A stretch of 30,870 bases of DNA from Chara braunii. Taxonomy: Eukaryota; Streptophyta; Charophyceae; Charales; Characeae. Positions 10,441 through 20,397 of the stretch are shown here, piece after piece. The stretch is taken from assembly GCA_003427395.1 (NCBI GenBank), contig BFEA01000691.1, forward strand, positions 281,943 through 312,812, written 5' to 3'. A model generated the notes under the pieces. The model saw only the letters and a list, made by a program, of their open reading frames with translations, was not told the DNA's origin and did no database searches. Position numbers and translations under genes: made by a program. Every line of letters begins with the position of its first letter. Position 1 is the first letter of the stretch.

Positions 10441-11082
10441 TTTCGCTATGTTGTTGTCATCAACATGAGAAACATAATTTGTATTGTCGTATCACAATAA
10501 TCACACATTTAAGTGATACGGTAACACAAATTGAGTTGCTCATTCTCCCTATTGGTGGTGCTCCCCCACCGCCCAAGGTCCCGGACCACACCAATTCGAA
10601 TCTTGCCTTTTTTTTGTTTTTTATTTTTTTTTCGCATCGTCGTTTTATTTTCATACCCAATGTCCCAGAACATACCCCTAAAAAATCAATTCAAAAAATA
10701 TAGGACTTTTCGACCATATCACTCATGATAAAAAATGGAAAAAAAAAAATGCTTTTCTTAATTATTATTATTATTATTATTATTTTTTTTTTTTTAAACT
10801 GATTTTTTTTTTTTTAATCTTAAATGAAGTGGGATTTGAAAAACAAAAATATAGGGTTGTATGGTTTTGCAAGCCCTACAACCCCATATATATACACTAG
10901 GTTACCAAAGTGGCCCGGGACCACTTGCCCCGACTGGGCTTTAAAAACGTAAAAATGATCTTTTGATCTAGGCTACCAGCCAGGCCGCCCGGGTCACCCT
11001 ATCTTCCCGGGCGGCCCGACCATGCACTAAGGAAGGTCCCAGCAAAAAAAAAAACAAAAACATAAAAAAAACCAAAAAAAAA

Positions 11083-11122
11083 CAATGTTATGCAGAAAAA
11101 TAAACCGAACAACTTTTGCCTC
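11083..11122 (-). repeat. Shared core motif, copy 3 (in element C)
   Basis: The reverse complement reads GAGGCAAAAGTTGTTCGGTT, a T-rich link, then CTGCATAACATTG, differing little from the copy in element A. Confidence 0.8.
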
Positions 11123-11137
11123 GGGGTTACAAGGAAA

Positions 11138-11142
<5 letters not shown>

Positions 11143-11183
<41 letters not shown>

Positions 11184-11198
11184 TTTTTTTTTTTTTTA
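11143..11198. repeat. (TTA)n and poly-T tract in element C
   Basis: More than ten TTA triplets are followed by a T run. Apparent poly-Tyr, poly-Ile and poly-Phe frames here are microsatellite artefacts. Confidence 0.9.
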
Positions 11199-11298
11199 TT
11201 GAACCAGCCGGGCAAGTAGACCCGCACCACTCTGGTAGCCTAGATTTTGATTTTTTTTTTTTTTTTTTTAAGGTGGTGAAGAATTTCAATATGACCCT

Positions 11299-11338
11299 GA
11301 GGAAAAAGTTTTCTTGTTTATTTTTCTGCATAACATAG
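11299..11338 (+). repeat. Shared core motif, copy 4 (in element B)
   Basis: GAGGAAAAAGTTTTCTTGTT, then a T-rich link, then CTGCATAACATAG. The 3' half is identical to element A. Confidence 0.8.
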
Positions 11339-11347
11339 TTTTTTTTT

Positions 11348-11453
11348 CAAATTTGTTTGATTGTTTATTTTTTTTCCTCGGACCTTTCATGGTTCTTGCA
11401 CAAATTTGTTTGATTGTTTATTTTTTTTCCTCGGACCTTCCATGGTTCTTGCA
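11348..11453 (+). repeat. 53-bp tandem duplication in element B
   Basis: 11348-11400 and 11401-11453 differ at one base (CCTTTCATGG versus CCTTCCATGG). It is a recent local duplication confined to element B. Confidence 0.96.
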
Positions 11454-13463
11454 CGACCGGGTCATCTGGGAAAACAGGGTGACTCGGGCGGCCCGGCTGG
11501 TAGCCTAGTATATATATGTATATATTTTCACTGCTTTTTCATCCAAAAAAACAATATTTGAAAAAACTGGCCGCGGGATAGGCCTTGTTGGTCGCGGCCT
11601 TGACCAACCTTTTAGGTTGTGACGACCGATTGCCCCGTAGCCTATTCATGTAGCCAGGTGCGAAAGCATGTTGTGCCCCCATTCCACCTTAGTCGATGGA
11701 GTGTGCTTGTGTCCTTCGAAGTGAATATTATCACCCTTCCAAGAATGATGATCTTGCATAACTTCACTCACGGGACGCAACGCGGTTGAAGAGGCAAAAA
11801 TAATTTTCAGTCTCCTTGGCAACGAAGTTGGGGTCTTCACAGGGGTCGAAGCGGGTACCGTTGACACTTGGGTTGCTTGGCTTCCTGTCGGACAAGCCGA
11901 CGAGGACCCTGGGGCGTGCTCCACCGGAACCGGGTCGTAACTAAGGTCGATACTCTCATTATTTCTTTTCCTCGTTCTTTGACTTTGCATCGAAAACGAC
12001 ACTGGTTTCTTTCTCGTGCTCGGTGGAGATCAAGGCCCCATAACTTCCTAACTATACTTTTGGTTTAAATCCGATGAAGTACATGCACTCGAGCTTGTTA
12101 AGGAAGGATTTCACATTCTTGCGCAACGCGTCAGTGTAGTTGTCCAACAGCGCCAACACATGCTCCTTCCGGTGGACGTACTCAACATCATTATCCTTCT
12201 TCATTTGTGCATGTAAGAAGAATAACTTGTAGATCTTGTTTCTCTTCGGTTGCACATCTAAGAAGAGGAACATGTTGATCTTGTTTCTCTTCTGCTCAAT
12301 CAACTTGAACCACATGTCCATATTGGGGTCCCACACCCGCTCATGTTTGTCCTCCCTTTCCACATGGCACAAACTCACATTTGTTGGCTCCGAAGTTCAC
12401 CTCGCTTTTGACGAAGTCCATCGTGAACTGCAACGATTCCGAGTTCCCTTCCAACGCGACAACGTGACAGCCGCTCTTTACAACCTCCCACACGACTTGC
12501 GCTTGCAGCTTTCCAATAAGGCGTAACCCTCTCGTTTCTTGTAGAGCAATTCCAGAAGACCGCCGACTTGGGTCTGGTTGCGTTTCATGCCCTTGTAAAC
12601 CTTGCCATCTCTCTTCGGTGCGGATAACAACCACTCACACGAGGTGAAGGGAATCTCAGATATGTCCGTAAGGGTAAATTTTTGAGGCATCCGAACAGTT
12701 GTAGCGTCACCCTCTACGAGTCTTCCTCTGTAGACGACAGATGTGTTTTCCCACAAATCGCCGCCCTTAAACAAGATGGAAAGTCGATCCTCGGCCGCAT
12801 AGACATTGTGCCTGACAGGAAAACTTTTTTTTTGTTGAGATCTCCTCACCCACTTCTTTGTTAGTGCCTTACAACAGAAAAATTGTGCAGGCTGGTCGTA
12901 AACGAGAGGTCCCACTGTCGCAGCACAAAAACAACCAACATCCAGTACAATGGGCACAAGAAGTACAAAACGGAATTCAAACTTCAAAGTATCAAACGCT
13001 TGAGGTGTCCACTGTTTGACGTCGACCGACTCAAACAAATCGAGAATGCAAATGTGACACTTCATGCGATCCACGACCTCTTACAACTCCGCGCTCCTCA
13101 TTTGTGTCTCTAGCGAATCGTTATCGAAGGGTGCGAGGGACGTACTCACCTACGTATCATTGCATAGAATGTGCGCAATGCCTTTAGCAAGTGCAATTTT
13201 CTTGCTCTTCAAACTGTTGTCAGTCAACACGGAGATGACATTGTTCTTCCACTCAGGGGACAACTTCTTATGATTCACGAGTTTCTATGTATCCTCTATA
13301 GTTCGATCGTCCTAGCAACCCATGTACAATGGGCAGTCCTTGAGCAGTCCCGAGTGGGCGATATGTTTTCTGCTCCCGTCCCATAACTCGATGTCCAGTC
13401 CAAAATTTCTCATACTCTTTGAATATCGAAACCCTGCTCTTGCGAAAGGGGTAATGTTGATTC

Positions 13464-13543
13464 CACAAGCGCACTAGCATGCGATCTGAATCAAGTTCTT
13501 CTCGTACTTGAACTCATAAAAATTTCACAAGCGCACTAGCATG
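13464..13543. repeat. 18-bp direct repeat 62 bp apart inside the pseudogene
   Basis: CACAAGCGCACTAGCATG occurs at 13464-13481 and 13526-13543. The 62-bp offset is not a multiple of three, so this local duplication shifts the reading frame of the methylase-like ORF. Confidence 0.85.
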
Positions 13544-13591
13544 TGATCACAATTGATCAAATGCATCATTTCTTGCATCCCCAGCTTACCT

Positions 13592-14103
13592 AAGAATCCC
13601 CCGCGGTCGTCAATCTCGGCCCGCGGTCGGGATCCCGACCGCCGAGGTCAGCTGCGGGCGAGGGCTGCGGTCGGAAAACCCTGACATTTTTAATTCCTTG
13701 GATAATAGGCCAAAAACAAAACAAAACATATAGTGTTGTAGGTTTTTTTGCGCTCTACAACCTCATATTTTTAGTTTTTTTTTTTGACTTCATTTTGGAT
13801 TTAAAAAAAAATGAAAAACAGAAATCCCTCGGGCAAAAGTTCTTCACTTTATTCTTTTAGTAAGAAAAATTAAGGATTTTGTTTGTTTTTTATCTTAAAT
13901 TTGGTAACGAATTTTGATAGGACCCCAAGGCAAAAGTTGCTCAATTTATTATTTGGCATAACATATATTGTTTTCAGATTTTTTCTGAATTCGTTTTTGT
14001 TTTTTTTTCTTGACCGCGGCCCGCGATCATGACCACGGGCCCGCGGCCACGACCGCAGTCCGCGGTCGTGCCCGCGGTGACCGCGGCCGCGGGGGATTCA
14101 TAG
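13592..14103. mobile_element. TIR element F (512 bp, 9-10-bp TSD), MULE-like
   Basis: The ends are inverted GAATCCCCCGCGG sequences followed by GC-rich CGCGGTC/GACCGCG arms about 80-100 bp long. The interior is AT-rich with one good and one partial core motif. CAGCTTACCT flanks it at 13582-13591 and 14104-14113; 9 bp would suit Mutator-like elements, and the tenth base may be chance. Removing F and one target copy joins the minus-strand frame SKQGKL to GMQEMMHLINCDHML without a shift, which confirms the borders. An 18-bp perfect palindrome is at 13624-13641. No transposase is encoded. Confidence 0.82.
13927..13965 (+). repeat. Shared core motif, copy 5 (in element F)
   Basis: AAGGCAAAAGTTGCTCAATT, then a T-rich link, then TGGCATAACATA. 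The preceding TTAAATTTGGT stretch also resembles element A. A partial copy, GGGCAAAAGTTCTTCACTTT, lies at 13831. Confidence 0.75.
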
Positions 14104-14400
14104 CAGCTTACCTTGCTTTGATAACGAACTCATGCCCGACTGGACCCAAACGACCTCGCAATTGATGACCTTCCTCAGGATTCGACACTTTTCATTATCG
14201 GTTAGGGACTCCATCATTTTCCAGCAATGTGTGTCGAGCTCCGTTACCTGGACAAACTAGTCGCCTGACTCTTTCTCCTTTTTTCATTTCTGCATTGGGG
14301 CATCACTGGGAATATTGTGACCTCCTTCCTACCTAGCCTGTAGTTGTCCATGTAATCGATGTCCGACCTTAAACCATCGACTTTCTTCTTTTTCATGGTT

Positions 14401-15848
14401 CATTTCGCCCGCTCGTGTGCAAACAATTTTCCCTTCTCCCATTTCTCATAGAACTCCATACCGAGTTTCCAGACGGTATCTTCGACCATTGCGTTGTCCC
14501 GCTGCGTGTACATGCGCATTGTAGACGAGACGAGGGCTGCTGGGGCATGTCATTGAATCCGTCCACGTTTCCCCCCATCCTACAATTGTCTTGTAATAGG
14601 CTGTGAGTAATTGAAGCCTCGTTGATGAGGAACACGAGTACGGACCGTCTGCTTGCGGATGCCCATCAAGCTTTTGAAGCCCCCGGTCGATGCCTCCTTG
14701 GGTGTCCGTCCTCCACCGACCCAGGTCAATTCCCCCTATAAATGCCACAAAGCAAAACATCTACTCGTCGCACACTACTTCGACATAGAACAGCAAAAGC
14801 AGCTTGCCTGCCTCCTTCAGTGTGTGTGTTGCTCCCACCACTACAAGCAGAATAATAAAAGAATGGGCAACAACAATATGGCCAACAACAATGCCGTCAT
14901 GAGGACAATGACGACAACCAAACAACAACCTATCAAAGCCCACATACATAATGTTCATCCGCCTTTGTCGAGGGCATGGTGCATGATGACAACAGCCAGG
15001 GGGCAGCAACGACCATGGCATGATGGGCATGCATGACAACGACAGGAAGAAGGAGCAACTTTCGCGTGGACAGTGTGAGCGGATGCGGAGATTGGAGGAC
15101 GTTTTCGCATGCAGCCCATCCCTGAGGACGTCGGCGAAGCTCGCTATCAGCGGCGTGGGCAGACACGTTGTAATGAGGAAGGCAAAGGGCTGATGATGGC
15201 AATGCTGACAAACGCAGAACCACAGCCTGTGTCGCAGCCCGTGCGGGATGGACCGACATTCACTGTAGTAGGTTTGCAGCCACGATGAACTGACGAAATG
15301 GCTTCTTCCGAACGCTTCCCTGGTCGGACGACCATCACCACGCTGCCCATTTCTTCCGAATGCAACCATCGGCCGCACCCTGGCCGATGACGCCACCATG
15401 ACCGATGACCCCGAGCACTGGCCTCACACCCGACGACTATGATGCTTGTCAGCGATGGTATTGCACCACGAACACACTGTGGGATCCTAGGAGTGGAGAT
15501 GGCGAGAACGTGCACGGCTGATGGGATTCACACGCGAGTCTCCTCCATATGCTACCGCGCGTCCTGGATCACAGCCGCATGGCTGGCCTCTGTCCTCACC
15601 CCGCCCGAATTCGAATTTTAAATCCAGCGCCGTTTGAAAAGTATGCGACCACCAAGGCCAGCCATGCAAGGGCCTACGTCGGAACCGTGGAACAGGAAAC
15701 TGGATGTCCGTGAGGGCACGCAGGACCATAAAACGGTCCCCACCGCCGTCAACTGAACCACTCGCACACGGCCTCCGATGCCATCGGAGAACATGCCCTC
15801 CCCCTATTCAGCTCGCGTTTATGGAGGAGTGGAAGGATGACATCGTGC

Positions 15849-15849
<1 letters not shown>
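14401..15849. other. No confident gene; possible upstream part of the broken ORF
   Basis: Overlapping frames of 80-212 codons occur on both strands (for example minus 15399-14761, rich in Cys, His and Leu), but none shows a recognisable domain. The stretch may contain the degraded N-terminal part of the methylase-like ORF or of its mobile element. The poly-T of the LINE begins at its right edge, so this is the 3' flank of that insertion. Confidence 0.35.

Positions 15850-15882
<33 letters not shown>
15850..15882 (-). other. Poly-A tail of the LINE
   Basis: A run of 33 T on the plus strand forms the 3' end of the minus-strand LINE. An uninterrupted tail beside badly decayed ORFs is slightly unexpected. 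Replication slippage can renew such tracts. Confidence 0.9.
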
Positions 15883-15883
<1 letters not shown>

Positions 15884-16385
15884 GAAGCATTAAACTTATA
15901 TTTCCAAAGTAAAAAAACAAGGCCATGGACCTCACAATTCAACCCGGAGTTATCCTGGCAGCTTTAGCCAGTTTAGCTTTTGAGTACAACTCTTATCTGT
16001 AACCACCAGCAGTGATAACTCCACCCATTATGATGGGAACTAGGTCCGATGTCTCATTCTAATACCATCACTTTCCAAAAAAAAAAACTTGAAGCTTAGA
16101 GTAAAAAAGGGGGTATCCATGTCTACCACAATTCCCAGGTCTATAGCTAACTGCCACAGCTCAGTCTACAAACGACTGAGTCCCTACAGAAGCATGACTA
16201 ACACAACTAATAGATAAACACAGAACCATATCGGCCTAACCACTGGCCGAAAAATCAATCATGGGTATCCGAGAGCCAAAAACAACAAGAAAAGTGACCT
16301 TCTTGATCAATGGAAGCGAGCCGATTGTCTCGAGCCTAAGTCTTCTGAAACCAAATGAAATTCTTGCGATGCCAGTCTGCTTTGA
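15883..16385 (-). other. 3' untranslated region of the LINE
   Basis: About 500 bases lie between the end of the zf-RVT frame and the poly-A. No reading frame continues through it. It should contain the RNA 3' end recognised by the element's reverse transcriptase (family knowledge). Confidence 0.7.
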
Positions 16386-16559
16386 TTATCCTTCTAATAC
16401 CTTGTTTAATTTGCTGTTGTTGGTGCCTTTTTGCCATGACTTCACGTTAAAAACTTTGCCATTCCTGGCCGCCCAGATGGTTTCCATCAATACTCCACGG
16501 CAACACAGGGCTACATATCCCCAACCGGAGGAGTATGAGAAGTTCGGTGGGAGGATACA

Positions 16560-16724
16560 TGTAAGAACCCAGGTATCTGACCACTCGAAAGTACCTCTTA
16601 CTCTCTGATTCCAATGGCTTATCCACCAATCATTAATCTCATATGCAAGAGGGCAACAGAGCCACAGATGGGACATATTTTCCCACCCCGAATTACATCT
16701 CAAGCATTGCGAGGGCAGCTCCAT
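16560..16724 (-). other. zf-RVT zinc-binding domain of ORF2
   Basis: LPSQCLRCNSG is followed by ENMSHLWLCCP, which gives the C-x2-C ... E-x3-H-L-x3-C pattern of the zinc-binding domain after plant L1 reverse transcriptases. The downstream IWAARNGKVF matches the usual IW-x2-RN-x3-F ending. It is reached only after a frameshift and a TAG at 16730-16728. Confidence 0.82.
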
Positions 16725-18239
16725 CCCCTAAGCGGCCAACCATGTAGTCGTAGGAGTAACCAGAAGGGACTGCAACCACATAATACGGGCCTGCTTCTGG
16801 ACGGGTAACTCCTCAGGACCTTCCAGAGTTTTGTAATACTAGGGTCTGTGACTCCAGCTAATTGATGGGAGGTTGCCCTCTCGACGACCAAATTGGATGC
16901 TTTCTTTTTCACCTTTGCTTGAAGAACTTGTACCCCCACCCTCGCCCGATAATGACAGAGAGGTGTAAAAGAATCTGTTCCATCTTGATCCTTCCAACCC
17001 AGCAGCAGTGGTTCTACCCGGTAAGTGCTCGCATCCCTCAAGAGGGTAGCCTTCCCTGCACCATACCTCCCATTCTTGAGTAAGACCCTGACTTCCACCA
17101 TATGTGCAGTATTATCTACGTGTGAGTCTATGCCTTCCTTGACCAATGAGACGGATCCTGTGGCATCTGTTTGTCCGCCTCTTGTTATCCATTTCTGAAC
17201 CCGAATACTAGTGGGCATGTCTGACCCCAGAATTTGTAGCACTTGGCCCGGATGTGACGATTGACGTAACCATGTTCCCACCGCATGTTCCGCTTCTGGG
17301 TGAAGCAGAGAAAGTCAGTGCACAGGAATCGCTTCTACTAGTGCTGCATAATGAGCTCGCACATTATGCAGTCTAGGGAGCTTGAGTCTAATCTGGGATG
17401 CATCCAACAATCGTGAGTGGTCCATATCCCAGATGTCTTTTACCTGCATGACTCCCTTCTTAATCCATCCTGCACCAAAGCTTCCCGGAGAGTCAGAAGC
17501 AGTAAAGTGGGTCCCATCAGCCTGTTTGATGTAGATGTTCTCAAAGAGCACTTGATTGAGTACTTCTTGCTTGGATGATGGGGAGGAAACACTTGCCGGC
17601 ATAAGTCTCTTCCATGCTCCTAGTATATTTATCCACGTTTTGGAACACAGTCTGCGGTTACAGAATGATGGGATCAGCATGCATAGCCAAACCTTGGTAT
17701 GGTCCTGTAACTCCTATTCAGATCCCAGAATGTATTCAGCCAAGCTCATCCATATTTTAGTATCGCTTTCTTGCATAGCCAACTGCGGCCATTTCGCCAG
17801 CATGGCCAAGTTCTGTTGGAGCGGGTCCAACACTCCCACCCCCCCTTTCTTCCTTGGCAACCACTTCCCATGCCTCGTTTGACAGGAAACCCTGTTCTTT
17901 CTGTGATCTTTGGCTTCCATAGATATCTCGTTGCAGGAACTTGCAGCCTTTCTAATCCTTTTGTATGCCCCCTCCCCTAGAGCATGGATAGTCAATGGGA
18001 ACCAGAGGAGGGAGAAGGCCGAAGTGGAGACTAGAGCTCTCCCAAACAGAGACATCCCAACACGTCGCTCGCAGCCTGCTATCCTGGCCACCACCTTGTC
18101 CACCAACAAGCTGTCTTGAACCTTCGAGCAATCCACAAAAGAGACTTGGAGTCCTAAGAACCTGTCCGATGAGTTAGCCGGTAGTTGTCGCAGACCCCAC
18201 TTCATACACAATTCAAAGGAGGGGGGGAGAAAATAAACA

Positions 18240-19266
18240 GACTTATCCTAGTTTATTGAGGCTTCTGACAGACTACAGTAATCCTCTAATATTTTATGTA
18301 ACTCAGACATACTTTCTGTTGTATTTTCGCAGGCGACAGTCAAGTCGTCAGCTATTGCCTCCCCTTTCCAGTGAAAGGAGGGGGACAACCGCAGACCCAG
18401 AATCAATGTATTTGTTCTAATGTTTGCTAAGAGTACCTCAAGCTGAAGTACAAAAATTAAAGGGGCTAAGGGGCACCCCTGTCTAAGGGAGCGGGAAAGG
18501 CCAAATTTTTCTGCTAGGAGGCCATTAACAAGAATCGACGCTCTTCCCTTAGAATACATTGCTTTTATCCACGTGCGAAAATAATACCCAAACCCCATGT
18601 TGACTAATGTAGTGTTCAACAAAGGCCCAACCCACTTTATCGTAGGCTTTTTCTATATCAAGCATGAGGATGGCAATCTCCCTTTTTTCCTTACCAATTA
18701 TCTCCAAGGCTTGAACCGTCGCTAGAATATTATAAAAAATTGGAGACCCTTTGACAAAGGCTCCTTGCTCCCCCCACCCACCAACTCCGGGAGAAAGGGA
18801 CCTAATCGCAAGGCGAGGACTTTTGCTAATAGCTTGTACGGGGGCGCCAGTTGCGTATTTCACGTTTGTCACCTTTGTTATACATCAACGAAATCATTCC
18901 CTTGATCATCCCCTTAGGTAGGGTCCCGGATACTCGAGTTTCATTATAGATATCACAGAAAAATTGACCGAACGCTCCCCACGCTGAGAGGAAGAACTCA
19001 ATTGGTAAACCATCAGGGTCAGGGCACTTGCCTTTCGCCATCCGACAGGCCGCCTGAGATACTTCCTCTAGGGTAATAGGTTCCTCCAAGATTTGGGTTA
19101 CCTGGGGGGAGATATGGCTTGTGGAACAGGTCCAAAATGGGTGAAAATCCGCCAAGTAGTCTGTTTCGATTGCTGGCGGAGCTTCAAGAGCAAACGGGTG
19201 AGTCAACTCCCTCATAATTGGCTTGGTTTTCTTCAGAATCAGTGACATAAAGGTCTCTTTAGTCAT
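18240..19266 (-). other. Reverse transcriptase domain of ORF2 (broken)
   Basis: RT blocks in order are KGKCPDPDGLPIEFF; PKGMIKGMISLMYNKGD followed by IRNWRP; LDIEKAYDKV (18662-18633, catalytic Asp); LRQGCPLAP; and IADD (18355-18344). The catalytic box is IADD where YADD or FADD is usual, with both Asp kept. About ten residues after NWRP (normally ITLL-type) are deleted with a frameshift, and a G-rich stretch near 18770 carries a second shift. Confidence 0.88.
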
Positions 19267-19639
19267 TTTATTGTAAGTTGTGATCCCTTTAATCTTGAGC
19301 CATTCGTGTCATTCTGCATTTTTTCGTGATTCCAGTTCAGAATCTTCCAGTTCCAGTAAAGCCTTTGTTCTTTTGGTGTACCAATGGTACTCCAAAAAGG
19401 GGTCTTTCCCCATGTAAGCCTCCACCTGTTCTATAGTCGTAATCAGTGGTTTCTCTTTCCATGTTCGAGCAACGACTTTTATTCGGGAAAGTTCAATCAT
19501 CATTGCCTGTAGTATTCCAATACTCATGTCCACACAATCCTCTGTAGTGTGGAACAGGTCTTTGGCTAATTGCCAATCTGACATTTGAGTATTCACCCAT
19601 TGCACCACCCCAGAGTTTTTAAGAATTGAAATATTCAAT

Positions 19640-20397
19640 TTAAATGGGGGTCTGTGGTTTCCAATGATCTCTTTAGACACAACGTCCATAGCCACCGGGT
19701 AGTGGTATGATTGGGAATTGACTAAGACATCTGCCCACATGCAACGATCCCACGGGTCACCCCTAGCCAGGATGAGGTTAAGGCGTCTCTTTAGTTGGGC
19801 GGTTCTCTTAGATGGGCGGGGACCGTACCAAGTGAATCCCGGGCTGTCTGAGTTTAAAGTTCTATAAACGTCTGACAAGGCCCGAGCCTCCATAAATGAG
19901 GAAAGCATTAGCGCATCTTCCTTGATCGGAAAAATATTTGGAGAATCTAACCCAGGATTAAGGGTACAATTTCAGTCGCCTAACATGAGCAAATTTTCTG
20001 TTTCTGGCAATATTTTTGGAAGATCAGCAAAGAAACTGGTTCTAGCAGAGTAATTAACAGATGCATAAAGCGACACTATTGCCCAATCTTCGTCCGCAAT
20101 AGCCAGCTTCATCCACGCCCACCGACCTTCGAAGTCGTAACAGGAATCAATGACCTCTACATCCAATTTTTTGTCCAATAAGTTGCAATATCGGTCATTT
20201 TATCGAGATCAAATTTGGGGGTCTCGCCACCAGGTTGCAATATCGGTCATTTTATCGAGACCAATTTTAGTTTCTTGTAAGCACAAAATTTGCACATTTT
20301 GAGTATGGGCCCAGGCTGTCAGCCTTTGTCTATCTGAAGGATCTCCTAAACCGCGAACATTCCAAATGGCAAGTCTGATTCTATTCGGTACAACCAT
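19640..20397 (-). other. AP-type endonuclease domain of ORF2 (broken)
   Basis: This domain nicks target DNA in L1 elements. Visible motifs are WNVRGLG, LCLQETK (catalytic Glu), DWAIVSLYA, LLMLGD followed by a stop where GD-aromatic-N is expected, and YHYPV (from about 19707), which keeps the His of the usual SDH motif. RRLNLIL replaces the usual RLD-type motif. About 30 residues between WWRDPQI and DKKLDVEV, normally including a Gly-Gly segment, are missing and replaced by a 27-bp local repeat. Confidence 0.8.
20182..20260. repeat. 27-bp direct repeat scar in the endonuclease region
   Basis: GTTGCAATATCGGTCATTTT followed by ATCGAGA occurs at 20182-20208 and 20234-20260, 52 bp apart. Only the 27 bp match well, so it is not a simple 52-bp tandem duplication. 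It lies where about 30 residues of the endonuclease are missing. Confidence 0.9.

Larger units (their letters stand above)
10968..11243 (-). mobile_element. TIR element C (276 bp) nested in B, opposite orientation
   Basis: The ends are exact CTAGGCTACCAG inverted repeats. The body matches the reverse complement of element A, including the core and the GGAAGG(T/C)CCCAGC segment. Target octamers CTTTTGAT (10960-10967) and ATTTTGAT (11244-11251) match at 7 of 8. It therefore inserted into element B after B. A TTA microsatellite and T run fill 11143-11198, where A has other AT-rich sequence. It is non-coding. Confidence 0.88.
10897..11508 (+). mobile_element. TIR element B, same family as A, interrupted by C
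   Basis: The left end CTAGGTTACCAAAGTGG and right end GGCTGGTAGCCTAG match the termini of A, and the interior holds the same core and GC-rich right arm. Flanking octamers TATATACA (10889-10896) and TATATATA (11509-11516) match at 7 of 8. Without nested element C the copy is about 328 bp. An internal 53-bp segment is duplicated (11348-11453). The orientation is the same as A. The left end has drifted more than that of A or C, as expected for an older host copy. Confidence 0.82.
11646..14400 (-). pseudogene. Broken ORF resembling DNA methylase-like mobile-element protein
   Basis: Read on the minus strand, protein-like sequence runs from about 14400 to 11646 with stops and frameshifts. The longest open part is 13074-12478 (198 codons). 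Segments recalling permuted N4/N6 DNA methylases appear in the expected order: a hydrophobic FRFVLLVPI stretch (about 12975-12949) where a D/S-PP-Y/F/W motif would sit but the residues are lost; RNQTQVGGLLELL (from about 12582); a degraded motif I (YALLES); then, after a frameshift near 12520, GCHVVALEGN (12472-12443). Stops in the upstream frame include TAG at 13314-13312, 13287-13285 and 13152-13150 and TAA at 13083-13081. Element F interrupts it. The Ser/Pro-rich tail (12002-11646) ends in WGHNMLSHLAT. The family call rests on remembered motif order, so it is moderate at best. It is not functional. Confidence 0.45.
16386..20397 (-). pseudogene. LINE ORF2 pseudogene (endonuclease-RT-zf-RVT)
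   Basis: The frame opens at ATG 20397-20395 with an AP-endonuclease start (WNVRGLG, then QETK, with Asn13 and Glu42 in place) and continues into reverse transcriptase and a C-terminal Cys/His domain. About 1,340 codons fit a plant L1 ORF2. In-frame stops are at 19974-19972 (TGA), 19311-19309 (TGA), 18250-18248 (TAG, in IN*DKS where Trp is usual), 17716-17714 (TAG), 17317-17315 (TGA) and 16730-16728 (TAG). Frame shifts occur near 20209, 18835, 18770, 18610 and 16820. The stops suit TGG, CAG or CGA codons changed by C-to-T or G-to-A transitions. ORF1 overlaps its start by 17 nt. Confidence 0.88.

Noticed and set aside
11027-11338. Poly-Tyr, poly-Ile and poly-Phe frames
   Set aside because: They come from the TTA and T tracts inside element C and have no protein character.
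13268-13480. 70-codon minus-strand frame as a separate gene
   Set aside because: It begins at the 18-bp duplication and is probably partly a frame-shifted reading of the methylase-like ORF; the downstream part in the other frame (LKDCPLYMGC) fits the rest of that ORF.
16386-20397. Alternative genetic code to explain TGA and TAG in ORF2
   Set aside because: Both codons occur at Trp-like positions, and ORF1 also has TAA stops. Frameshifts and deletions occur in the same ORF, so pseudogene decay is simpler.
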